Shown one piece after another: positions 36,405 through 43,367 of a stretch of DNA of 64,000 nucleotides. A program made the translations under genes and the position numbers. The stretch covers positions 186,001 through 250,000 of the forward strand of contig NZ_FOUK01000004.1 of the NCBI RefSeq assembly GCF_900114845.1, read 5' to 3'. Source of the stretch: Pimelobacter simplex. GTDB taxonomy: Bacteria > Actinomycetota > Actinomycetes > Propionibacteriales > Nocardioidaceae. Position 1 is the stretch's first letter. Every line of letters starts with the position of its first letter. The notes beneath the pieces were generated by a model. The model was not told the origin of the DNA and made no database searches. It was given only the letters and a program-made list of their open reading frames with translations.

Positions 36405-36447
36405 GAAAATAGCCGCGTGGCCGGCCCCGAAGGGACCGGCCACGCGG
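36405..36447 (-). terminator. Rho-independent terminator of the rpsF-rplI operon
   Basis: On the minus strand CCGCGTGGCCGG-T-CCC pairs with GGG-CCGGCCACGCGG around a TTCG tetraloop, followed by CTATTTTC. It lies 13 bases past the rplI stop. Confidence 0.85.
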
Positions 36448-36459
36448 GTGAAGCCTGGA

Positions 36460-36906
36460 TCAGGCGGGGATCACGTTGAGCGCGACCGCCGCCGAGACCT
36501 CGTCGTGCAGCTTGACCGACACGGCGTGGCTGCCCAGCGCCTTGATCGGGTTGCCGAGGACGATGGTCCGCTTGTCGATCGACTCGCCGGCCGCCTCGCC
36601 GAGCGCCGCCGCGATGTCGGCAGCGGTGACCGCGCCGAACAGACGGCCGCCCTGGCCCGCCTTCACCTTGACGTCGACCGGGCTGCCCTCGAGCTTGGCC
36701 TTGATCTCGGCCGCGTGGGCCTCGTCGCGGACCGCACGCGCACTGCGGGCGGCCTTGATCGAGTCGGCCTGGGCCTGCGCACCGCGGGTCCAGCGGATGC
36801 CGAAGCCCCGCGGGATGAGGTAGTTGCGGCCGTAGCCGTCCTTGACCTCCACCACGTCACCCGCGGCGCCGAGGTTCTCGACCTCCTGGGTCAGGATGAT
36901 CTTCAT
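36460..36906 (-). CDS. rplI: 50S ribosomal protein L9
   Basis: 148 residues, the standard bacterial L9. N-terminal domain MKIILTQEVENLGAAGDVVE with the GYGRNYLIPRG motif, connecting helix, then a C-terminal domain ending in a hydrophobic strand. Binds 23S rRNA near the L1 stalk. Last gene of rpsF-ssb-rpsR-rplI, 29 bases after rpsR and followed by a clear terminator. Confidence 0.97.
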   Translation of the reverse strand: MKIILTQEVENLGAAGDVVEVKDGYGRNYLIPRGFGIRWTRGAQAQADSIKAARSARAVRDEAHAAEIKAKLEGSPVDVKVKAGQGGRLFGAVTAADIAAALGEAAGESIDKRTIVLGNPIKALGSHAVSVKLHDEVSAAVALNVIPA

Positions 36907-36935
36907 GTCGTCAGTCTCCTTCTACCCGAGGCGGA

Positions 36936-37172
36936 TCAGCGGCCGGCGGAGGTGTAGGGCAGCAGCGCGACCTCGCGAGCGTTCTTCACCGCGATCGCGA
37001 TGTCCCGCTGGTGCTGGACGCAGTTGCCGGTCACCCGACGGGCGCGGATCTTGCCGCGGTCGGAGATGAACTTCTTCAGAAGGGCGGTGTCCTTGTAGTC
37101 GACACCGGTGGCCTTCTCCTTGCAGAACTGGCAAACCTTCTTCTTCGGCTTGCGGACGACTGCCTTCGCCAT
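36936..37172 (-). CDS. rpsR: 30S ribosomal protein S18, zinc-binding form
   Basis: 78 residues. VCQFCKEK near the N-terminus and GNCVQHQRD further on keep the cysteine and His ligands of the zinc-containing (C+) S18. Actinobacteria often carry a second, cysteine-free S18 repressed by Zur, so this is the zinc-replete copy. Binds 16S rRNA with S6. Operon with rpsF, ssb and rplI. Confidence 0.96.
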   Translation of the reverse strand: MAKAVVRKPKKKVCQFCKEKATGVDYKDTALLKKFISDRGKIRARRVTGNCVQHQRDIAIAVKNAREVALLPYTSAGR

Positions 37173-37242
37173 TGTGGTGCTCCTCCTCAGAGCCCGGCCG
37201 CGTCAGTCCAACGAACGGCCGGAATGGTTGATGTGTTGTTGC

Positions 37243-37815
37243 TCAGAACGGGGGTTCGTGGTTGGACGAGACGCCCGGCGCGGCCCACGGGTCGTTGGCC
37301 GGAGCGCCACCGCCGCCCCCGTAGTTGGATCCGCCACCCTGGTTGCCGCCACCACCGCCGGACGAGCCCCACGGGTCGGCCGCGGGAGCACCGCCACCAC
37401 CCTGGGGAGCGCCGCCGCCGTAGCCGCCGCCACCGCCGCCGGCCCCACCGCGCGCCGCGCGGTTGACCTTGGCCGTGGCGTAGCGGAGCGCGGGACCGAC
37501 CTCTTCGACGTCGATCTCCATGGCGGTGCGCTTCTCACCCTCGCGGGTCTCGTACTGCCGCGACTTCAGCCGGCCGGTCACGATCACGCGCATCCCCTTG
37601 GTGAGGGACTCGGCGACGTTCTCGGCGTACTGCCGCCAGACCGCGCAGGAGAGGAACAGCGCGTCGCCGTCCTTCCACTCGTTGGTCTGCCGGTCGAAGG
37701 TGCGCGGCGTCGACGCGATCCGGAAGTTCGCCACGGCCGCACCCGACGGGGTGAAGCGCAGCTCCGGGTCGTCGACGAGGTTGCCGACGACGGTGATGAC
37801 GGTCTCGCCTGCCAT
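37243..37815 (-). CDS. ssb: Single-stranded DNA-binding protein
   Basis: 190 residues. OB-fold DNA-binding domain at residues 1-115 (TVVGNLVDDPELRFTPSG onward), a long Gly-rich linker broken by AADPWG and ANDPWA repeats, and the C-terminal acidic-hydrophobic tip ending HEPPF, which recruits partners. The tip lacks the usual DD pair before EPPF. Operon position between rpsF and rpsR is standard for actinobacteria. Confidence 0.95.
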   Translation of the reverse strand: MAGETVITVVGNLVDDPELRFTPSGAAVANFRIASTPRTFDRQTNEWKDGDALFLSCAVWRQYAENVAESLTKGMRVIVTGRLKSRQYETREGEKRTAMEIDVEEVGPALRYATAKVNRAARGGAGGGGGGYGGGAPQGGGGAPAADPWGSSGGGGGNQGGGSNYGGGGGAPANDPWAAPGVSSNHEPPF

Positions 37816-37943
37816 GGTGATCTCCTGATGAGGGTGGGAACGAACGGCCTAGCCCGGGTCAACCCCGGACGACGGCCCCCATCGTGTCTCGGACCACCGA
37901 CTTCGGGAAGCGGCAATCCACAGGCACGGATCCTTCGGGTACC

Positions 37944-38231
37944 TCAGATGGTCGGGCGCAGGACCTTCGTCCGGAGCACCGACTCGTTGAGGGTCAGCTG
38001 ACGGTCGAACTCGTCGACGGTCGCCGGAGCGGCAGTCAGCTTGATGATCGCGTAGATGCCTTCGGCGTTCTTCTTGATCTCGTACGCCAGGCGGCGCTTG
38101 CCCCACACGTCGACGTTGTCGACGGTGCCGCCGTCGTTGCGGACGACGTTCAGGTACTTGTCGAGCGACGGCTGGACCGTCCGCTCGTCGAGGCTCGGGT
38201 CGAGGATGACCACGACTTCATAGTTGCGCAA
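37944..38231 (-). CDS. rpsF: 30S ribosomal protein S6
   Basis: 95 residues. MRNYEVVVILDPSLDERT-type start and KNAEGIYAIIKL region are diagnostic. The TTG at 38231 was chosen because family members begin M(R/N)xYE; AGGAGG lies ten bases upstream, and a GTG four codons earlier has that motif too close. Binds 16S rRNA with S18. First gene of the operon; its leader carries hairpins that may bind S6:S18. Confidence 0.93.
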   Translation of the reverse strand: MRNYEVVVILDPSLDERTVQPSLDKYLNVVRNDGGTVDNVDVWGKRRLAYEIKKNAEGIYAIIKLTAAPATVDEFDRQLTLNESVLRTKVLRPTI

Positions 38232-38261
38232 AGCGGTCTCCACCTCCTCTGGACTCAGGCG

Positions 38262-38319
38262 GCCGCGGACTTTCCGCGGCAGGAGGGCTCTGCTTCTCCG
38301 GCTGGTTCGGCCCAGCCGG
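38262..38319 (-). promoter_or_regulatory. Structured leader of rpsF (two hairpins)
   Basis: Two stems lie upstream of rpsF: GCCGCGGA / TCCGCGGC with a 3-base loop (38262-38280) and CCGGCTGG / CCAGCCGG with a 6-base loop (38298-38319). Bacterial rpsF leaders often hold an S6:S18-binding structure for feedback control; whether this is that motif needs a covariance search. Confidence 0.4.
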
Positions 38320-38435
38320 AAGTACGGCGCCGTGCGGCACCGGACAGGAGAGGTTAACAGCGCGCGGCGGAGGGGGCCGAATCGCGACGGCGCAGGACCG
38401 GGATGACAGGTTGAGTTGGCAACTTGTCTAGAGCA

Positions 38436-38465
38436 TTGACATGTCCGGTCAGGCTGCGATTCGAT
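38436..38465 (+). promoter_or_regulatory. Possible promoter of the three-gene sensor/effector module
   Basis: TTGACA at 38436-38441 followed after 18 bases by TTCGAT at 38460-38465. It lies 55 bases before the TTG start of the sensor gene and supports that later start. The -10 is weak. Confidence 0.35.
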
Positions 38466-38519
38466 GCGGAACCCCCTCCCGACCCGAGAACGTCCTCGCC
38501 GCTGCCCGTTGGAGGAGCG

Positions 38520-40832
38520 TTGGAACAGCCCGACCGCAGCGACGCGTCCCTCTGGACCGCCTCGGACTACCTGTTGCGCAGCGAGTTCTGCCCGCCGGCG
38601 CAGATCCAGGGCGAGCTGGATCGGCTTCGGCTCGCCCACGGCGCAGAGTGGGTCGTGCTGCTCGCCTTCGACGCGGACTCGTTCCTCCGAAACCTGATCT
38701 TCGTCTCGACCCGGTCCGCTGAGCACCACGCCGCGATCACGGCGCGGATCAAGACGACCAACTTCAGACGCTGGACGCCGCGAAGCATGTCGGCGTCGGC
38801 GGTCCGGGATGCCGTGAGGGCCGAGCTCGTCGCCGAGGCGGCGCCGGTCGACTCGCCGGCTCACGCCGATCGGCTGCCGGGCGAGCGGGTCGGACCCTCC
38901 GGTCTGGCGTATTGGCTCGTGTCCGACCAGGAGAGCGCCTCCGGGGCGGCGCTTCGACGCGATTCGGCACCGTTCGCCGACATGCTGAACGGGACGGTCG
39001 TCGCGACGATCAGCCGTGACCTCCGTATCGGCCGCCAGGTCCTCAATGCCATGCCGCGCGCCGTGGGGGGTCCCGAGGCGCGGGATGTTCGCGAGGCGCA
39101 GGTCAGCGCCTTGGTCGAGCTCGCCCAGGACGTCGCGAGCGCCTCCGACGTCGGCCTCTACCTTGCGGACCGATCGAGCTCCGAGCTGCACCTCGACCCG
39201 AGCCACTCCGTGATGCGCGGCGCTGATCTCCCGACCCGGATCCCCTACGGCGACGACGCAGTCCGTGGCGGCGCGCTCGAGGCGCTCGGCCGGTCCTGCT
39301 ACCGCGAGAGCGCCACCCGGTTGTGGCCGCCGCCGAGCACCCACGGCACGGCGCCAGCCGTCGACAGTCCAGCGCGGAGCTCCGTCGCCTGCCTGGTCAT
39401 CCCCTACAGCCTGGCCGGACGGTCGATTCCGAACCTCGGCATCCTCGTCGTCCGGCGATCACCGGATCACGGCAGCCAGCACTTCAACAACGTCGAGCTG
39501 GCACTCCTCCGCAACGTCGCTCTGCGCCTGGCGTTCGCGCTGAGCCAGATGCGGTTTGACCGGATCGGCAGCCTGCAGGCCGAGCTGACCCGACAGCTGG
39601 GAGCAGGCTTCGCCGGCGAGCCGCAGGATGCCAACCGCGACATCAGCGTCGCGGAAGGTGTGCCCTGGGACATCCAGCTGGCGCAACGGGAGCTCACCAC
39701 TCTGATTCGGCGGGTCCAGGAGGTCACCCAGAGTGCCAGCGTGACGCTGCGCGTCCTCACTCCCGGATGGCAGGACGGCGAGTCTGGACTGGTCCTCCGG
39801 CGCTACCTCAGCACCTCGTCGGCCGACGAGTCTCACCAGGACCTTCCGCTCGAGGGCAAAGACGGCAGCGGACGTGCTCGCTGGCGACAGTCTGCGAACA
39901 CGTTCGCCGCCGTGACCGGGGAGAAGGTCCACCTGTGGGACCTCGACCGTCCACTCGGCCAGCAGTGCCCCAACCTGATCGACCTCGTCCGGGTTCCCGA
40001 ACGCGCCTCGGTCGGCTCCGAGCTCTGCTTCCCGGTCTACTCCGGGTCGGCGCTCGTCGGCACGATGAACCTGGAGAGCCCGAACGCCGGTGCGTTTCTC
40101 GCGGACGAGAGCTCGATCGCGACGTTCGCCGCGCTGGCCGGTACAACGATCTCGGCCACCCGCTCCCAGATCATGCTCGAGACGGTCAACCGATCGTCGA
40201 CCCTGCGGATGGGCCTCCACGAGGCCTGGAACGTCGACAAGCTGGTGGCGCACCTCGCCGAGGGAGCTCCGCCCGAGACACGCGCAGCGCTGGAAGAGCT
40301 GCGGGAGTACGCGCTGCGCCCGCCGGTGGCCCCTCCCCAAGGCGGCCTTCGGGTCAACGGCACGGGGACGGACTTCGGGAGCCTGGTCGAGGACTCGCTC
40401 GACAGGCTGCCGATCACCACTCACCCAGGTGTCCGCCTCTACGACAGCCCGCTCGTCGCCGAGGAGGCGATCCCGCCGGTGACGGCGATCCTGGACGAGC
40501 TCCTGCGCAATCTCGCCCAGCACGACCATCGCGAACGCCACATCGATCCCGTGGTCGCGGTCAGCGCCCTCGAGCTCGGAGGTCGCGAGCACGCGGTCTT
40601 CCGGATCAGGAACGCACCGAAGAACCTGCCCTCTGCACGCTTCCTCGCCCAGGGCTACAACTACCCCTTCTACAAGGATCAGGTGGATCACGCGAGCCTC
40701 GGCTGCTACACGGTAGGCAACCTGGCCCGCGGGCTCGGCGGGGGCGCCTTCATGTCGATGGCACCCGACCACACCTTGGTCACGACGGTCTTCCTACCCG
40801 CGCACTCGTCGACGAGCCAGGAGCGGCCATGA
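38520..40832 (+). CDS. Cytosolic GAF-domain sensor with degenerate histidine-kinase-like ATPase domain
   Basis: 770 residues, no signal peptide or membrane helix. Residues 1-190 are unrecognised. Two GAF-like regions follow (about 200-345, with ACLVIPYSLAGRSIPNLGIL, and 425-575, with GSELCFPVYSGSALVGTMNL). The C-terminus (about 595-770) resembles a HATPase domain: N-box-like ILDELLRNLAQHD and G2-like GNLARGLGGGAF, but the G1 DxGxG box is replaced by FRIRNAPKNLP. The His in LRMGLHEAWNVDKLV could be a phospho-acceptor. TTG 38520 with GGAGGAG just upstream was chosen. Its stop overlaps the next gene (ATGA). Confidence 0.72.
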   Translation: MEQPDRSDASLWTASDYLLRSEFCPPAQIQGELDRLRLAHGAEWVVLLAFDADSFLRNLIFVSTRSAEHHAAITARIKTTNFRRWTPRSMSASAVRDAVRAELVAEAAPVDSPAHADRLPGERVGPSGLAYWLVSDQESASGAALRRDSAPFADMLNGTVVATISRDLRIGRQVLNAMPRAVGGPEARDVREAQVSALVELAQDVASASDVGLYLADRSSSELHLDPSHSVMRGADLPTRIPYGDDAVRGGALEALGRSCYRESATRLWPPPSTHGTAPAVDSPARSSVACLVIPYSLAGRSIPNLGILVVRRSPDHGSQHFNNVELALLRNVALRLAFALSQMRFDRIGSLQAELTRQLGAGFAGEPQDANRDISVAEGVPWDIQLAQRELTTLIRRVQEVTQSASVTLRVLTPGWQDGESGLVLRRYLSTSSADESHQDLPLEGKDGSGRARWRQSANTFAAVTGEKVHLWDLDRPLGQQCPNLIDLVRVPERASVGSELCFPVYSGSALVGTMNLESPNAGAFLADESSIATFAALAGTTISATRSQIMLETVNRSSTLRMGLHEAWNVDKLVAHLAEGAPPETRAALEELREYALRPPVAPPQGGLRVNGTGTDFGSLVEDSLDRLPITTHPGVRLYDSPLVAEEAIPPVTAILDELLRNLAQHDHRERHIDPVVAVSALELGGREHAVFRIRNAPKNLPSARFLAQGYNYPFYKDQVDHASLGCYTVGNLARGLGGGAFMSMAPDHTLVTTVFLPAHSSTSQERP

Positions 40833-42487
40833 ACACCATCCACGTCCTCGTCGCCGACAACGATCCCGACGTCGAGAAGATGTTCAACCGCCAGCTCGAG
40901 GAGTACGAGCTGTCCGCGTCGATCAGCTACACCTACGCCGATTCCGCAGACGCAGCCATCGAGGCCGCACAGGCACAGTTCTTCCACATCGCCTTCATCG
41001 ACCTCCGACTGAGCGAGCGCGACAAGTCCGAGGACGGGCTCGTCGTGCTCCAGCACGTGGTCGAGAAGTCGCGCGCATGCGTCCCGGTGCTGATGACCCG
41101 CTTCGTGAAGGAGAACTTCGCCAAGGTCGCGCACGAGACGACGTCCATGACCGGTGGCCGGATCTACCTCCTGAACAAGTCCGACCAGAACACCGCGCAG
41201 TTCCCCACCTTCATCCACAACTTCTTCCAGGATCGTCTCGATGCCCGTTGGACGCCGGACGTCCCTGCCGACGCCGTTGATCTCCTGCTCCGGAAGAACC
41301 GCCGAGCGCCGAGCTTCGCCACGCGCGGACGCACCGGCATCGTCCACGAGGTGCGCGACCTGCTCTTCGACCTGTTCGACGAGTCGTCGTCGATGGGAGT
41401 CGTCGGTAACGAATTCCGGGTCGACCTCACCACGATGACGCCTGGGCTCAGCTCCTCCATCACGCTGCGCGCTCGTCCCAACTTCGGTCAGGACTCCCAG
41501 GGTCGGCAGATCCTCGGCAACAGGTGTGTCGTCAAGATCGGTCCGCGCGACGGCATCCACGACGAAGCCGTGCGATACAACCGCCTCGTCAAGCTCGGGG
41601 TGCCGACCGAGTTCCGCGTCGAGCTGATCGGCACTGCACTGGGAGATCTGCTCGGCGCGGTCTGCTACTCCTTCGCCGGGGGCACGGCGAGCGATGACAT
41701 CGTCTCGTTGGACGACCTCGTGCGTCGCGGCGAGCGTGACGAGGTCGAACGGGTGCTGACCAGCATCTACGGCCGCGACTCGAAGAGCTGGTACGCCATC
41801 GCGGGAGCCGACACGGCGATGCAGACCTACTACAAGCGGCAATTCGGCGTCACCACCGCTGACGCCATCGGCGCTCTGCACCAATTCGTCGAGAAGCACC
41901 AGCCGGCAGGGGCGTACGTGAGGTCGGCCGGAAAGCTCAACCTCAACGGCTTCACGATGACCCTCCCGCGCGAGAGCGATCTCGGAACGGGCGCGTACTA
42001 CCGCGCAGGCTCCACCCCGACAAGGTTGATCCACGGAGACCTTCACGGCGGCAACGTCCTCGTCGACGACACCGGCCGCGTGAGCCTGATCGACTACGCG
42101 ACTGCCGACTTCGGTCCCCGCTTCGCCGATGTCGCCGCCACCCTCGCCACCCTGCGCCTGCAGGTCGCATCCGCAGCCGAGCCGGTGGCGGCAGCGAGCG
42201 CGTACCAGGACGAACGGCGCCTGCTGTCACAGCGCGAACTGCGCGAGGAACCGGCCGACCTCTGGTGGGGCCTTTCCCGGGTCGCCGTGCAGAGGGCGAG
42301 CGAGAATTTCGAGTCCGACGACGAGCGCGACAGTGCTGCCGCCCTCCGACTCGAGTCGGTGATGACGCAGCTCCACTACGCGCTGAGCATCTTCCCCCTG
42401 CCGGTGTGGGACGAGTGGCAGCGCTGGCGCCTGGTGACCTGGATCGCCGCGCTGCACGACTTCGCCTCCAAGGCGGACAAGCGATGA
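40829..42487 (+). CDS. Receiver domain fused to an aminoglycoside-phosphotransferase-like kinase domain
   Basis: 552 residues. Residues 1-125 are a CheY-like receiver: acidic pocket DND at 10-12, phospho-acceptor Asp58 in IAFIDLRLSE, and Lys in LLNKSDQ. Residues about 180-490 form an APH/choline-kinase-like fold with the catalytic HGDLHGGNVLVDD and metal-binding SLIDYATADFG intact. The fusion suggests a phosphorelay output that phosphorylates a target. It resembles the kinase-like domains (TCAD9 type) of NTP-dependent conflict systems, an assignment I make from memory of the motif only. Overlaps both neighbours by four bases. Confidence 0.75.
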   Translation: MNTIHVLVADNDPDVEKMFNRQLEEYELSASISYTYADSADAAIEAAQAQFFHIAFIDLRLSERDKSEDGLVVLQHVVEKSRACVPVLMTRFVKENFAKVAHETTSMTGGRIYLLNKSDQNTAQFPTFIHNFFQDRLDARWTPDVPADAVDLLLRKNRRAPSFATRGRTGIVHEVRDLLFDLFDESSSMGVVGNEFRVDLTTMTPGLSSSITLRARPNFGQDSQGRQILGNRCVVKIGPRDGIHDEAVRYNRLVKLGVPTEFRVELIGTALGDLLGAVCYSFAGGTASDDIVSLDDLVRRGERDEVERVLTSIYGRDSKSWYAIAGADTAMQTYYKRQFGVTTADAIGALHQFVEKHQPAGAYVRSAGKLNLNGFTMTLPRESDLGTGAYYRAGSTPTRLIHGDLHGGNVLVDDTGRVSLIDYATADFGPRFADVAATLATLRLQVASAAEPVAAASAYQDERRLLSQRELREEPADLWWGLSRVAVQRASENFESDDERDSAAALRLESVMTQLHYALSIFPLPVWDEWQRWRLVTWIAALHDFASKADKR

Positions 42488-43353
42488 CCACTCCGAGCAT
42501 GCCCGAGATCCGCGCCGCGCAGAACGCGACGGAGAACCTGCGTCTCCAAGCTGCGGCACGACGGCTCTACTCACGGACCAAGCTGCTCGACGGGCTCGGC
42601 CTGACCTTCTCGCTCGCGCTCGCCCTCGCGGCGCCGGTGATCGCCAGCATGTCCGACCGGGCGGGACTCTGGGTCGCAGCGCTCGCGGGGGTGTGGCTCT
42701 TCGCCAGCCGCCTGGTACTGGCGCCGGTCGCACGCCGAGTCCAGCGAGCGGCCGCCGGAGTTCAGGACTCGTTCGACGCGGCCGTGCTCGGCACCCCCTG
42801 CGGCAGGTCGCTCGCCACACCCGCCTCCGGCGAGGAGATCCACGCTGCGACGCGCGAGGTAGACCTGGGTCGCTTCCGGAACTGGTACCCGGCCGAGAGC
42901 ACGAGTCCGTGGCCCCTCAGCGTCGCGCTGTGCCAGCGAGCCAATGCGGTCTGGGCCCGGCGCCAGCACCGGCTCTACGGACGACTGCTCACCGGAGCAA
43001 CCGTCGCGGTGACCGCGCTCGGGATCACGGTCGCCATCACGAACGCGCAGAGCCTGCAGACCTATCTGGCCGTCATCCTGCTGCCGTCACTCCCACTGCT
43101 CCTCGACGCGAGCGAGCTCGCGGGAGCGCATCGGGCAGCCGCACGGAAGCGGGGGGCGATCGAGGCGGCTCTCGACGAGTTCTGCCGTGCGCCTGACCCC
43201 GCCACGGCCAGCGACACCGTCAGCGCCGCGCAGCGCGACCTGCTCGAGCTGCGGAGCCGTGGTCCACTCGTCCCCGACTGGCTGTACCGCCTGGTCGCCC
43301 CCCGGTACGACGACGACATGCGCTTCGCGGCGAGGTCGGCGACGACGCCCTGA
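42484..43353 (+). CDS. S-4TM-like four-helix membrane protein, candidate pore-forming effector
   Basis: 289 residues. Four membrane helices in two pairs: about residues 35-57, 60-83, then 175-195 and 199-222. Between the pairs is a cytosolic segment with FRNWYPAES and LCQRANAVWARRQHRLY; the WYP and CQR-N-W patterns match the S-4TM family of putative pore-forming effectors found in nucleotide-dependent conflict systems. The last gene of the three, overlapping by ATGA. Membrane damage upon activation is the family hypothesis, not shown here. Confidence 0.7.
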   Translation: MTTPSMPEIRAAQNATENLRLQAAARRLYSRTKLLDGLGLTFSLALALAAPVIASMSDRAGLWVAALAGVWLFASRLVLAPVARRVQRAAAGVQDSFDAAVLGTPCGRSLATPASGEEIHAATREVDLGRFRNWYPAESTSPWPLSVALCQRANAVWARRQHRLYGRLLTGATVAVTALGITVAITNAQSLQTYLAVILLPSLPLLLDASELAGAHRAAARKRGAIEAALDEFCRAPDPATASDTVSAAQRDLLELRSRGPLVPDWLYRLVAPRYDDDMRFAARSATTP

Positions 43354-43367
43354 CCGCCGGCAGGCCC

